From positions 1-41,271 of the forward strand of contig DAHWFB010000132.1 of NCBI GenBank assembly GCA_027326105.1: 41,271 bases of DNA, given 5' to 3'. Position 1 is the stretch's first letter. Each line of letters begins with the position of its first letter. Below are positions 14,793 through 23,828 of this stretch, in pieces. The notes under the pieces are model-generated. The model did not search any database. It was not told the origin of the DNA and was given only the letters and a program-made list of their open reading frames with translations. The translations under genes and the position numbers were made by a program. Source of the stretch: Acetobacteraceae bacterium. GTDB lineage: Bacteria > Pseudomonadota > Alphaproteobacteria > Acetobacterales > Acetobacteraceae.

Positions 14793-16715
14793 TCACCGCA
14801 GGTCGGGAGGACGGGCCTCCGCCGCAAGGGCCGCGACCGCGGCATCGACGCCGAGGCTCTCCGGCGCCGCGCTGCCGAGCCGGCGCAGCGCGACCGTGCC
14901 CTCCTCCGCCTCGCGCCGGCCGAGGACGCCGATCACCGGCACATGGGCGAGGCTGTGCTCGCGCACCTTGGCGGTGATCTTCTCGTTCCTGAGATCGAGA
15001 TGGACGGCGAGCCCGGCCTCGCGCAGCGCCGCCGCCACCCGCCGCGCATGGTCGTCCGCGTCCGAGACGATGGTCGCGACCACCACCTGGACCGGGGCGA
15101 GCCAGAGCGGGAAGCGGCCGGCGTAGTGCTCGATGACGATGCCGAGGAAGCGCTCGAAACTGCCCAAAATGGCGCGGTGGAGCATGACCGGGCGGCGGCG
15201 GGCGCCGTCTTCGGCCACATACTCGGCGTCCAGCCGTTCGGGCAGGACGAAATCGACCTGGAGCGTGCCGCACTGCCAGTCCCGCCCGATGGCGTCGCGC
15301 AGCACGAACTCGAGCTTGGGGCCGTAGAAGGCGCCCTCGCCGGGGTTGAGCGTGTATTCCACGCCGGCTTCGGCGCAGGCGGCCTTGAGCGCGCCCTCGG
15401 CACGGTCCCAGACCTCGTCGGCGCCGGCGCGCACCGCCGGACGGTCGGAGAATTTCACCGCGAATTCGGGGAAGCCGAAATCGCGATAGACGGCGGCGAG
15501 CAGCGCCACGAAGCGCACCGTCTCGGCGGCGATGTCGGCCTCGGTACAGAAGATGTGCGCATCGTCCTGGGTGAAGGCGCGCACCCGCATGAGGCCGTGC
15601 AGCGCGCCCGAGGGCTCGTAGCGGTGGCAGGCGCCGAACTCGGCCATGCGCAGCGGCAGTTCGCGGTAGCTGCGCAGACCCTGGCGGAAGATCTGCACGT
15701 GGCAGGGGCAGTTCATCGGCTTGAGCGCCAGCGTGCGGCTTTCGTCGGCGACTTCGGCGACGAACATCGCCTCGCGGAACTTCTCCCAGTGGCCCGACTG
15801 TTCCCACAGCCTGCGATCGACCAGTTGCGGGGTGCGCACCTCGACGTAGCCCGCCGCATCGAGCCGGCGGCGCAGATAGGCCTCGACGGTGCGGTAGAGG
15901 CGCCAGCCGGGCGGGTGCCAGAAGACGCTGCCCACCGCCTCCTCCTGGAGGTGGAAGAGGTCCATCTCGCGCCCGAGGCGGCGATGGTCGCGCCGCTCGG
16001 CTTCGGCGAGCTGGTGGAGATGGGCGTCGAGCTCCTTCTGGTCGCGCCAGGCGGTGCCGTAGATGCGCGAGAGCATGGCGTTGCGGTGATCGCCCCGCCA
16101 ATAGGCGCCGGCGACCTTCATCAGCTTGAAGGCGGTGCCGACATCGCCGGTGCTGCGCATGTGCGGGCCGCGGCAGAGATCGACCCAGCTGCCCTGGCGG
16201 TAGAGGGTGATGGTCTCGCCCGCGGGCAGATCCTCGATGATCTCGGCCTTGTACTTCTCGCCCCGCTCCTGGAAGAACGCGATCGCGGCCTCGCGCTCCC
16301 AGACCTCGCGGATGAAGGGGGCGGAGGCTGCGATGATCTCGCGCATCCTCGCCTCGATCGCCGGGAAATCCTCGGGCGTGAAGGGCTCGGGCTTGGCGAA
16401 GTCGTAGTAGAAACCGTGCTCGATCGCGGGGCCGATGGTGACCTGCGTGCCGGGGTAGAGGCTTTGGACGGCTTCCGCCAGCACGTGGGCGCAGTCGTGG
16501 CGGATGAGCGCCAGCGCGTCGGCGTCGCGGCGGGTGACGAAGAGGACTTCGGCGTCGCGCCCGATCGGGGTGGCGAGATCGACCAGGCGTCCGTCGAGCC
16601 GCATCGCAAGCGCGGCGCGGGCGAGGCCGGGACCGATGCCGGCCGCGACCTCGGCGCCGGTGACCACGCCATCGAAGCGGCGCGTGGAACCATCGGGCAG
16701 GCGGATCTCGGGCAT
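14793..16715 (-). CDS. thrS: Threonyl-tRNA synthetase
   Basis: Charges tRNA-Thr in the cytoplasm. The 640-aa protein has the full bacterial architecture: TGS domain ([16 protein letters not shown], about 1-65), editing domain with [17 protein letters not shown] and EHGFYYDF (about 70-230), class II catalytic core with the [14 protein letters not shown] motif 2 and the [19 protein letters not shown] motif 3 region, and a C-terminal anticodon-binding domain ([10 protein letters not shown] onward). ATG at 16713-16715 matches the family N-terminus and follows a GAGAGAGA sequence. It precedes infC, as in many bacteria; two glycosyltransferases lie upstream on the same strand. Confidence 0.97.
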   Translation of the reverse strand: MPEIRLPDGSTRRFDGVVTGAEVAAGIGPGLARAALAMRLDGRLVDLATPIGRDAEVLFVTRRDADALALIRHDCAHVLAEAVQSLYPGTQVTIGPAIEHGFYYDFAKPEPFTPEDFPAIEARMREIIAASAPFIREVWEREAAIAFFQERGEKYKAEIIEDLPAGETITLYRQGSWVDLCRGPHMRSTGDVGTAFKLMKVAGAYWRGDHRNAMLSRIYGTAWRDQKELDAHLHQLAEAERRDHRRLGREMDLFHLQEEAVGSVFWHPPGWRLYRTVEAYLRRRLDAAGYVEVRTPQLVDRRLWEQSGHWEKFREAMFVAEVADESRTLALKPMNCPCHVQIFRQGLRSYRELPLRMAEFGACHRYEPSGALHGLMRVRAFTQDDAHIFCTEADIAAETVRFVALLAAVYRDFGFPEFAVKFSDRPAVRAGADEVWDRAEGALKAACAEAGVEYTLNPGEGAFYGPKLEFVLRDAIGRDWQCGTLQVDFVLPERLDAEYVAEDGARRRPVMLHRAILGSFERFLGIVIEHYAGRFPLWLAPVQVVVATIVSDADDHARRVAAALREAGLAVHLDLRNEKITAKVREHSLAHVPVIGVLGRREAEEGTVALRRLGSAAPESLGVDAAVAALAAEARPPDLR

Positions 16716-16755
16716 GCGGGTGTCTCTCTCGGTGCGGCGGAAACGCTCTATGGCG

Positions 16756-17664
16756 TCACGGCAGGGCGGCCGCAACCCTCTCCACCGCGAGCGTGGCGAG
16801 ATCGGGCACGCGCAGGACCGCGACCGCGCGCCCATCCGGCCCGGCCGGGGCGGTGCGGGCGGGATCGCTCTCGGCGGAGAACAGCACCAGCGAGGGGCAG
16901 CCGGTGGCGGCGATCAGGTGCATCGGGCCGGTGTCGTTGCCGACCGCGAGCCGGGCGCGGGCGGCGAGGCCGGCGAGCGCGAAGAGATCGGTCCGCCCGG
17001 TGAGATCCAGCACCTCGGGACAGAGCGCGGCGATTTCGGCGCCGAGGGTGCGTTCGGCGGCGGCGCCGAGGATGACCGGGGTGAGACCGCGCGCGGCCAG
17101 CAGGCGGGCGAGCGCCGCGTAGCGCTGTGCGGGCCAGCGCTTGGCGGGGCGGTGCGGCGCGGCGCCGGGAACCAGGAGCGCGAACGGCTCGGGCAGGCCG
17201 AAAGACGCGACGTCGGCGCCGAGCCAGGCAAGATCGGGGCGGGGAAATTCCCCGATGCCCGCGATTTCCAACTGCTCGCGCTGGCGGGCGATGGTGTGCA
17301 TGTGATCGCGCGCGCGTCCCCGATGGCGGAAGCGCGCAAACCGCGCGGTGCCGGACCAGGGCGGGCAGAGCGCGAGCAGGAAGTAGCGGTCGCTCCGCCC
17401 CGAGGTCTGCAGGTCGTAGACGCGATCGAACCCGCGCAAGGAGCGGGCGAGGCGGAGCAGGCCGGGCAGGTCCCAGAAGGCGGGGCGCGCGTCGGTCCGC
17501 ACCGCGTCGAACCAGGGCGCGCGGCGGGCGAGTTCGGCATAGGGCGCGGTGGTGAGAAGGGTGATGTGGGCAAGCCGGTGGTGGGCGCGGATGGCGGCGA
17601 AGGCGCGGAAGGAGAGCACGAAATCGCCCAGCGCGCTGAGCCGGATGACCAGGATGCGCTCCAT
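16756..17664 (-). CDS. Glycosyltransferase family 9 (heptosyltransferase-like)
   Basis: Predicted cytoplasmic GT-B glycosyltransferase related to LPS heptosyltransferases. The 302-aa product begins [20 protein letters not shown], the classic GT9 N-terminus, and carries the donor-site block [20 protein letters not shown] near residues 235-254, with [15 protein letters not shown] upstream. Donor and acceptor cannot be assigned; a role in lipopolysaccharide core assembly is an inference from the family. Its ATG overlaps the stop of the upstream glycosyltransferase (ATGA), so the two are translationally coupled, and it ends 40 bp before thrS. Confidence 0.88.
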   Translation of the reverse strand: MERILVIRLSALGDFVLSFRAFAAIRAHHRLAHITLLTTAPYAELARRAPWFDAVRTDARPAFWDLPGLLRLARSLRGFDRVYDLQTSGRSDRYFLLALCPPWSGTARFARFRHRGRARDHMHTIARQREQLEIAGIGEFPRPDLAWLGADVASFGLPEPFALLVPGAAPHRPAKRWPAQRYAALARLLAARGLTPVILGAAAERTLGAEIAALCPEVLDLTGRTDLFALAGLAARARLAVGNDTGPMHLIAATGCPSLVLFSAESDPARTAPAGPDGRAVAVLRVPDLATLAVERVAAALP

Positions 17665-18794
17665 CAGAGCAACTCGCGATAGAGCGCCAGGGTCGCCGCC
17701 CGCATCGCCGCCACCGTATAGCGGGCGGCCTGGGTGCGGGCGGCTTCGGCGAGCGTCCGGGCCTGCGCGGGGGCGAGGGCGAGGACGCGGTCGAGGGCAG
17801 CGGCGAGGGCTGCGGGGTCGGCGGGGGGGACGAGGAAGCCGGTTTCACCCTCGAGGATCAGTTCGCGCGCGGCGCCGTGGCGGGTGGCGATCACCGGGCG
17901 GCCCATCGCCTGGGCCTCGATCAGCACCAGGCCGAAGCCTTCGGGCGCGGTCGAGGCGTTGACCACGACCGCCGCCGCGGCGAGCGCGGCGGCCATGTCG
18001 GCGACCGGGCCGGGCAGGCGAACGCGGGCGGCGAGCCCGAGCCGGGCGGCCTGGGCGCGCAGATCGGCGGCGAAAGCGCCTCGCCCGCGGTCGGCGCCGG
18101 CGAGCACGGCGACCGCCTCGGCGCGGGCGAGGCGGGGCAGCGCCTCGATCAGCACGCGCTGGCCCTTCCAGCCGGTCAGCCGCGCGGGCAGCAGGATGAC
18201 GGGGGCGCCGGGCGGGATGTCCCAGGCGGCGCGCAAGGCGCGGGCGCGGGCGGGGTCGAGTGCTGCGGGGTCGAAGCGGGCGGGATCGACCCCGTTGGGG
18301 ATGATACGCACGCGGGCGGGGTCGGTGGCGTGGCGGGCGATGAGATGATCGGCGAGGAAGCGGCTGACGGCGATGACCCGATCGCCCGCGGCAAGCACGG
18401 AATTGTAGCGCCGCTTGCCGGGGAAGCCCTCGCCATAGGGGCTGTGGTAGGTGGTCACGAAGGGGCGGCCGGCGCGCCGGGCGGCGGCGCGGGCGGCCCA
18501 GGCCGGGGCGCGGGAGTGGGCGTGGATCAGATCGACCCCCTCGGCCTCGATCAGGGCGGCGAGGCGGGCGGCATTGGCGGGAAAGGCGAGCGGGTTGCGG
18601 GTGGCGAGCGGCATGGTGACATGGCGGGCGCCGGCGGCCTCGATCGCCGCCACCATGGCGCCGCCGGCGGAGGCGACGAGCGGGCGCCAGCCGGCCTGCG
18701 CGAGGCCGGCAGCGAGATCGGCCACCACCTGCTCGACCCCGCCGGAGTCCAGGGCGGGCAGGACCTGAAGAACGGTGGGGGGACGGGACGGCAT
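17664..18794 (-). CDS. Glycosyltransferase family 4
   Basis: Retaining GT-B glycosyltransferase of 376 aa. The N-terminal domain starts VLQVLPALDSGGVEQVVADL, with the Gly-rich acceptor-side loop; the C-terminal nucleotide-sugar domain contains RVRIIPNGVDPARF, LLPARLTGWKGQRVLIEALP and the EX7E-type region APEGFGLVLIEAQAMGRPVI. It probably works with the overlapping GT9 enzyme in building a surface polysaccharide or LPS core; the sugar is unknown. The ATG at 18792-18794 has no ribosome-binding sequence, and a TATAGG lies 7 bases upstream, so a leaderless transcript is possible. Confidence 0.88.
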   Translation of the reverse strand: MPSRPPTVLQVLPALDSGGVEQVVADLAAGLAQAGWRPLVASAGGAMVAAIEAAGARHVTMPLATRNPLAFPANAARLAALIEAEGVDLIHAHSRAPAWAARAAARRAGRPFVTTYHSPYGEGFPGKRRYNSVLAAGDRVIAVSRFLADHLIARHATDPARVRIIPNGVDPARFDPAALDPARARALRAAWDIPPGAPVILLPARLTGWKGQRVLIEALPRLARAEAVAVLAGADRGRGAFAADLRAQAARLGLAARVRLPGPVADMAAALAAAAVVVNASTAPEGFGLVLIEAQAMGRPVIATRHGAARELILEGETGFLVPPADPAALAAALDRVLALAPAQARTLAEAARTQAARYTVAAMRAATLALYRELL

Positions 18795-18816
18795 CGGCCG
18801 GCCTATAGCAGGTTTC

Positions 18817-18863
18817 CCAAGGCCGCCGGCCTTTGGTGGGGGTTCGAGGGGGCACAGCCCCCT
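18817..18863. repeat. Intergenic double-hairpin element
   Basis: Two adjacent stems lie between the divergent genes: CCAAGGCC/GGCCTTTGG with a 3-base loop and one bulge (18817-18836), and a perfect AGGGGGC-ACA-GCCCCCT (18847-18863). I recall similar elements (CTTTGG, then a G-rich stretch, then GGGGCACAGCCCC) as dispersed intergenic repeats in acetic-acid-bacteria-like genomes; that is memory, not a search. Confidence 0.5.
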
Positions 18864-18883
18864 TGCGCGGGAAGGAGCGGGCG

Positions 18884-19648
18884 ATGACGGAACAGCAGGG
18901 CGTGTGGGACCGCGGCGACGGGGTGCGGCTGGCCTATCGGCGACAGGCGGGAAGCGGGCCGATGGTGGTGTTCCTGGGCGGTTTCGCCGCCGACATGGCG
19001 GGCACCAAGGCGAGCTTTCTCGCCCAATGGTGCGCGGCGCGGGGGCGGGGCTTCCTGCGCTTCGACTATTCCGGCCATGGCGCGAGCGAGGGGCGGTTCG
19101 ACGAGGGGACCATCGGGCGCTGGGCCGAGGATGCGCGCGCCGTGATCGGCGGGCTGACCGAGGGGCCGGTGGTGCTGGTGGGGTCCTCGATGGGCGGCTG
19201 GATCGCGCTGCTGGCGGCGCTGGCCCGCCCGGCGCCGGTGGCCGGGCTGGTGGGGATCGCCGCGGCGCCCGATTTCACCGAGGCGCTGCTCTGGCCCGCG
19301 CTTTCCTTCGAGCAGCGGGCGGCGCTGATGAGCCGCGGCGCGATCGCGATGCCCTCGGACTACGGGCCGCCGATCCCGATCACAAGGGCGCTGATCGAGG
19401 AGGGACGGGCGCATCTGCTGCTCGACCGCCCGATCGGGCTGTCCTGTCCGGTGCGGCTGTTGCAGGGGCAGCGGGACGCCGAGGTGCCGTGGGAGATGGC
19501 GCTGCGGCTGGCCGAGGCGCTCACCGCCGAGGATGTGCGGGTGACGCTGGTGAAGGATGGGGATCACCGCCTGTCACGGCCCGCCGATCTCGCGCTCCTC
19601 GGGCGGGTGCTCGCGTCGCTCCTCGGCGAGGATGGCGGCGAGGCCTGA
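18884..19648 (+). CDS. Alpha/beta-hydrolase family protein
   Basis: A 254-aa serine hydrolase of the alpha/beta fold with unknown substrate. VVFLGGFAADMAG supplies the oxyanion-side HGG-like loop (here GGF), FDYSGHGASEGRF follows strand 4, the nucleophile elbow is VLVGSSMGGWIALL (Ser near residue 104), LLQGQRDAEVPWE carries the acid Asp and KDGDHRLSRPADL the catalytic His. Small hydrolases of this type are often annotated as palmitoyl- or acyl-protein thioesterase-like. ATG at 18884 follows GAAGGAG. The last 75 bp overlap the 3' end of the convergent epimerase-like gene. Confidence 0.85.
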   Translation: MTEQQGVWDRGDGVRLAYRRQAGSGPMVVFLGGFAADMAGTKASFLAQWCAARGRGFLRFDYSGHGASEGRFDEGTIGRWAEDARAVIGGLTEGPVVLVGSSMGGWIALLAALARPAPVAGLVGIAAAPDFTEALLWPALSFEQRAALMSRGAIAMPSDYGPPIPITRALIEEGRAHLLLDRPIGLSCPVRLLQGQRDAEVPWEMALRLAEALTAEDVRVTLVKDGDHRLSRPADLALLGRVLASLLGEDGGEA

Positions 19649-20455
19649 GCGATAGTCCGGGTAGCGCCAGGCAATGCCGAGGCGGGCCTTGGTCGCGGCG
19701 CTGGCGACTTTGCGGTTCTCGGCCCAGAAGCTCTGCGCCATCGGGCTCATGGTGGCCGCGGCCTCGGCGTAGGGGATGAGCGGCGGCGGCTCGCGCCCGA
19801 GCAGGCGCGCGGCGGCGGCGATCACCGCCTCGGCCTGACTAGGCAGATCGTCGGCGAGGTTGAAGACGCGCACGCCGGGCGGGGGCTCCTGCGCCAGAGC
19901 CGCGAGCACGGCGCGGGTGATGTCGTCGCGGTGGATGCGGCCGAATTCGTGGCCGGGCTTGTCGATGCGGCGTGCGGTGCCGGCGCGGATCTGGTCGAAC
20001 GCCGAACGGCCGGGGCCGTAGATGCCGGCGAGGCGGAAGATGTCGACCGCCGTCCGCCCGGCGAAGGCGCGCCATTGGTTCTCGGCGGCGAGGCGCCAGG
20101 CGCTGCGGCCGGGGCTCGGCGCCGGGGCGGTTTCCTCGTCCACCCAGGCGCCCGCGCGGTCGCCATAGACGCCGGTGGTGGAGAGATAGCCGATCCAGCG
20201 GAGGGCGGGTGCGGCGGCGAGGGCGGCGGCGTGAACGGCGATGAGCGGGTCGCCGGCGCCATCGGGCGGCGCGGTGACGAGCAGGTGGGTCGCTTCCGCC
20301 AGAGCCGGGCCGGCGGCGGCGAAGGGAATGAGCGCGAGGGGGGGAATCGGCGGGCGGGGGCCGCGCAGGGTGGCGGTGACCGCGATGCCGCGGGCGGCGG
20401 CGGCGCGCGCGATCGCCTCACCGCAATAGCCGAGACCGGCGATCAGCAGGCTCAT
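19574..20455 (-). CDS. NAD(P)-binding SDR/epimerase-like protein with altered active site
   Basis: A 293-aa Rossmann-fold protein of the extended SDR type. The nucleotide site is LIAGLGYCGEAIARAAAARG near the N-terminus; later blocks are WIGYLSTTGVYGDRAGAWVD, VDIFRLAGIYGPGRSAFDQI and the IHRDDITRAVLAAL substrate-domain motif. Where the catalytic YxxxK is expected, the sequence reads GRSAWRLAAENQW, with no Tyr-Lys pair. Oxidoreductase function is therefore doubtful, and the substrate is unknown. Start at 20455 (an alternative ATG lies five codons upstream). Its 3' end is antisense to the hydrolase gene over 75 bp. Confidence 0.8.
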   Translation of the reverse strand: MSLLIAGLGYCGEAIARAAAARGIAVTATLRGPRPPIPPLALIPFAAAGPALAEATHLLVTAPPDGAGDPLIAVHAAALAAAPALRWIGYLSTTGVYGDRAGAWVDEETAPAPSPGRSAWRLAAENQWRAFAGRTAVDIFRLAGIYGPGRSAFDQIRAGTARRIDKPGHEFGRIHRDDITRAVLAALAQEPPPGVRVFNLADDLPSQAEAVIAAAARLLGREPPPLIPYAEAAATMSPMAQSFWAENRKVASAATKARLGIAWRYPDYRSGLAAILAEERREHPPEEREIGGP

Positions 20456-20551
20456 CTCCGTGCTCCGCATTCCCGGTCCTCGCCTTGGCGGCGCAATTCT
20501 GCCATGAAAATCCCCGCTCCGGCAGAGCGGAGCGGCGCGTGGGAGAATGCG

Positions 20552-22555
20552 ATGCACCTGGCTTCCCTGCCTTCGGCACTGCGCGAGGCGCTGGATCGGC
20601 CCGAACTGCGGGCGGTTACCGGCGGGTGGCGGGTGACCGCCGCGCCCGCGCTGGCGGCATCGTTCACGCTGGCCGAAAGCGAGTTGCGGTTGGGACGGGC
20701 GGCACTGGAGCGGCCGGACCGCATGGTCATCGCCCTGCGTCATGGGCTGGAGGCGGCCTGGCTGGGCGCGGCTCTGCCCGGGCGGGAGGCGCTCGCGGCT
20801 CTGGCGGCGGCGCGGGTCGCCGCACTGTTCGCGGCGATGGAGGAAGGCCCCGAATCGGCGCCGGTGGGCTGGTCGGCGGAGCTTGCCGCCGCCCTCCCCC
20901 CCTCCCCTGCCCGGCTCGCGGCGCTGGCCCGCGAACTCGCGCCCGGGGCGGCGCTGGCGGCGGCGGACGGAGCGCTGCTCGCGGCACTGTGGCCGCTGCT
21001 GGGGCCGGCCGAGTGGCTGATGGAACAAGGGGGGGATGGGCGGCTCGCGATCGACCCGCTCACCGGGCTCAACGCCTACGGGTGCAGCCACCGGCCGCGG
21101 CCCTGGGCGGTGACCTTCGCCTCGTCCACCGCCTCCTCCTCCTCCGAGCGCGGGTATGCCGGAGCCGAGGCGGCGCGGCGGCGGCTGGTGCGGCAGGGGC
21201 TGACGGACGGGCCGGAGAAGGCGCTGGCCGCCGAGGCGGCGCGGGTGCGGGCGGAGATCGCGGCGGGCTTCGGGCTGGGCGCGGACGCAGGCGTGATCGT
21301 CGCCGCATCGGGGACCGATTGCGAGCTCTTCGCCCTCGCCCTGGCAGTGGCGGCGGCGGACGGACGCGCCGTGGTCAATCTCCTGGTCGCGCCCGAGGAA
21401 ACCGGCAGCGGCGTGCCGCTCGCCGCCGAGGGACGGCACTTCGCGCCCGAGACCGCCTGGCAGAGCCCGGTGGAAAAAGGCGCGCGCGTCGCTGGCTTTC
21501 CCGCCGCGACCCGGCGGCTCGGGATCGCCCTGCGCGGGGCGGACGGGACGCCGCGCCCGCCCGCCGCCGTCACCGCCGAGATCGCGGCGGAAGTGGCGCA
21601 GGCGGTCGCGGACGGGGCGCGCGTGCTGCTGCACGTGCTGGACGTGTCCAAGACCGGGCTGCTCGCGCCCGACCCCGCCTGGGCAGGGCGGCTGGCCGCG
21701 CGGTTTCCGGGGCTCGTCGATGTCGTCGTCGATGCGTGCCAGGCGCGGCTCAGCGAGGACCGGGTGCGCCAATATGTGGCGGCCGGTTTCGCGGTGCTGG
21801 TGACGGGCTCCAAATTCTTCACCGGCCCGCCCTTCGCGGGGGCGGTGCTGGTGCCGCCGGCCCTGCTGGCGCGGCTGCGCGCACACCCGCTCCCCGCCGG
21901 CCTCGCCGACTATGCCGGCGCCTGGGAGTGGCCGGAGGAGGTCGGCGGGCGCGTGCTGGCGCCGCGCGCCAACGCCGGGCTGCTCCTGCGCTGGAACGCG
22001 GCGCTCGCCGAGATGGCAGCGTTCCGGGCCGTCCCCGCCGCCGAACGGAGGGAGAGTCTCGCCCGTTTCACCGGAGCGGTCGCGGCGGCGATCGCGGCCA
22101 GCCCCGATCTCGAGCCGGTCGCCGTGCCAGCGCCCGATCGCTCCGACGCGGGGTGGGACGGGCTCGCCACCATCCTCTCGTTCGCGGTGCGCGCGCCGGG
22201 CGGCGGGTTGATGGGGGTGGCGGAGGCGCGGGCGGTCTATCGCTGGCTCAACGCCGATCTCGCCGCCGCGATCCCGGCGCCGCTCTCCTACGCCGAGCGG
22301 GAATTGGCCCGGCTCTTCTGCCACATCGGCCAGCCGGTGCCGCTCGCCGGACCCGGGGGCCGGCCGATCGGCGCCTTGCGGATTTCGGCTGGCGCCCGGC
22401 TGGTCTCCGGCGAACCCTCCCACGGGGACATGGACACCGCCCCGAGGCTGGCCCGGGAAATCGCCGACGCGAACCGAGTTTTGGCAAAAATATCTCTGAT
22501 TCTACGGCATTTTAATGCCCTGGAGGCGGCCGACCCGCGGCCTTCCTTCCGGTGA
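20552..22555 (+). CDS. Uncharacterised fold-type I PLP-dependent-enzyme-like protein
   Basis: A 667-aa protein of no family I can name. Residues about 1-185 form an Ala/Leu-rich N-terminal region. From about residue 190 the sequence looks like a fold-type I PLP enzyme: ASSTASSSSERGY, a cofactor-phosphate loop AASGTDCELFAL near 252-263, VVVDACQARLSEDRV with the cofactor-ring Asp394, and TGSKFFTGPPFAG with the probable Schiff-base Lys421. The C-terminal part has YAERELARLFCHIGQPV and a GALRISAGARLVSGE strand. The chain is much longer than standard aminotransferases. ATG at 20552 follows GGGAGA; an in-frame ATG at 20504 lacks such a site. It ends 6 bp from the convergent unassigned gene. The last codons are less GC-rich than the rest. 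Confidence 0.75.
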   Translation: MHLASLPSALREALDRPELRAVTGGWRVTAAPALAASFTLAESELRLGRAALERPDRMVIALRHGLEAAWLGAALPGREALAALAAARVAALFAAMEEGPESAPVGWSAELAAALPPSPARLAALARELAPGAALAAADGALLAALWPLLGPAEWLMEQGGDGRLAIDPLTGLNAYGCSHRPRPWAVTFASSTASSSSERGYAGAEAARRRLVRQGLTDGPEKALAAEAARVRAEIAAGFGLGADAGVIVAASGTDCELFALALAVAAADGRAVVNLLVAPEETGSGVPLAAEGRHFAPETAWQSPVEKGARVAGFPAATRRLGIALRGADGTPRPPAAVTAEIAAEVAQAVADGARVLLHVLDVSKTGLLAPDPAWAGRLAARFPGLVDVVVDACQARLSEDRVRQYVAAGFAVLVTGSKFFTGPPFAGAVLVPPALLARLRAHPLPAGLADYAGAWEWPEEVGGRVLAPRANAGLLLRWNAALAEMAAFRAVPAAERRESLARFTGAVAAAIAASPDLEPVAVPAPDRSDAGWDGLATILSFAVRAPGGGLMGVAEARAVYRWLNADLAAAIPAPLSYAERELARLFCHIGQPVPLAGPGGRPIGALRISAGARLVSGEPSHGDMDTAPRLAREIADANRVLAKISLILRHFNALEAADPRPSFR

Positions 22556-22561
22556 ACCCGG

Positions 22562-23752
22562 TCACGCCGCGGAGAGCACCGCCGGCGCGAGCGCGGGGAG
22601 GCGGGCGGCGGGGTGGGCGGGGTTGCGGAAGCGCAGTTCCCCCTCCGGCGCCGCGGCGGGATCGGTGGCGGCGAACATCTCGAGCCGCGATGCGCAGCTG
22701 ACCGCGACCACCGGCCGCGCCTCCGGGCGGGTGAGGAAGAGCCGCGCCTCGCCCTCGAGTTCGAGCCGCTCGCGCAGGCGGCACCACTCGCCGCGGTCGG
22801 TGTCTTCGAGCAGCATGGCGAGAATGCCCGGCCGCTCGCCGGTGAGCCGCGCCGGGGCCAGCGCCTCGAGCCGGCGGCGCAGCGCTGCCGCCACCTCGTC
22901 CTCCCGCGCGGCGCGGGCGGCCATGACGAACATGCCGCCGCCGGCGGTGGTGACGGCGAGATGCGCCTCGGGCCCGAACTCGCGCCGCAGCGAGGACAGC
23001 AGACCAAGCTCCTCGGCCTGGGCGCCGGCGAGCAGCAGCGGATCGAGACGCAGGATGGCCGCGGAATCGTGATCGGCCCGGCCGCGGCTGGCGAGCAGCG
23101 CACCGATGCGGCGATGGAGGTCGGCGAGCGGATCCCCCGCCGTGCCGGCTTCGGCGAGGCCACGCGGCAGGGTCATTTTCAGCAGATAGCGGCCAGGGTG
23201 GGCGGCGAGCCAACGTTGCAGGTCGGGGTCGATCCGGTCGGCGAGGCGAAACCAGGCGGCGCGGGGAACGTCCCTGCCCTCTTCGGCGGAGAGCACGTCG
23301 GCCGCGAGTTCCGCCGACACCCCCTCGCGGGTGAGCAGCAGATCGAACGGCGCTCCCGCCGCGAGGCCGGCGTGTTCGACGCAGAAGCCGCGCGCACGAT
23401 GCCGCTCGGCGGTGTGCAGCAGATGGAACAGCGGCATCAGGCTTCCCGACCCGGACAGGCCGGCGGCGAGCCGGGCGTGGAAGCGGTCCCGGCCCGAAGC
23501 CGAAAGCCCGGCGCAGACGCGGAGCGCGGCGGTGGCGAGGCAGGCCACGGTTCGCTCGCCCGCGGTTGGTGCCGCTGGGCGCTCACGGCGGAGCAGATCG
23601 AGGGACAATTCGACGGCGTAGCGTTCGCGGGTGAGGCGGGAGACGTGCCGGCCCGATCCGGCCGCGCGCAACTCGCCCAGCCGGCCTTCCCAGCGCTCCC
23701 TGCCGACGAGGGCAACGAACGCCGAAGCGGCTTGCGCCCATACCTGCGCCAT
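22562..23752 (-). CDS. Uncharacterised 396-aa protein
   Basis: I do not recognise a characterised family. The product is soluble, Ala/Leu/Arg-rich and has no signal peptide. The most conserved-looking stretch is residues about 125-205: FHLLHTAERHRARGF, GAPFDLLLTREGV, AADVLSAEEGRDVPRAAWF, LADRIDPDLQRWLAAHPG and GRYLLKMTLPRGL. The pattern of a PFDLLL strand followed by an acidic strand faintly recalls nuclease-like folds, but the catalytic Lys is absent, so no function is claimed. A GGGGGAGA sequence lies almost against the ATG. It follows lysE by 76 bp on the same strand and is tail to tail with the PLP-like gene. Confidence 0.75.
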   Translation of the reverse strand: MAQVWAQAASAFVALVGRERWEGRLGELRAAGSGRHVSRLTRERYAVELSLDLLRRERPAAPTAGERTVACLATAALRVCAGLSASGRDRFHARLAAGLSGSGSLMPLFHLLHTAERHRARGFCVEHAGLAAGAPFDLLLTREGVSAELAADVLSAEEGRDVPRAAWFRLADRIDPDLQRWLAAHPGRYLLKMTLPRGLAEAGTAGDPLADLHRRIGALLASRGRADHDSAAILRLDPLLLAGAQAEELGLLSSLRREFGPEAHLAVTTAGGGMFVMAARAAREDEVAAALRRRLEALAPARLTGERPGILAMLLEDTDRGEWCRLRERLELEGEARLFLTRPEARPVVAVSCASRLEMFAATDPAAAPEGELRFRNPAHPAARLPALAPAVLSAA

Positions 23753-23828
23753 TTCTCCCCCGTTGCGCGATCGCTCGTGCTACGCACGGAGCGGACGCCC
23801 GGATCACTCCGACGCCGCCACTGCCGCG

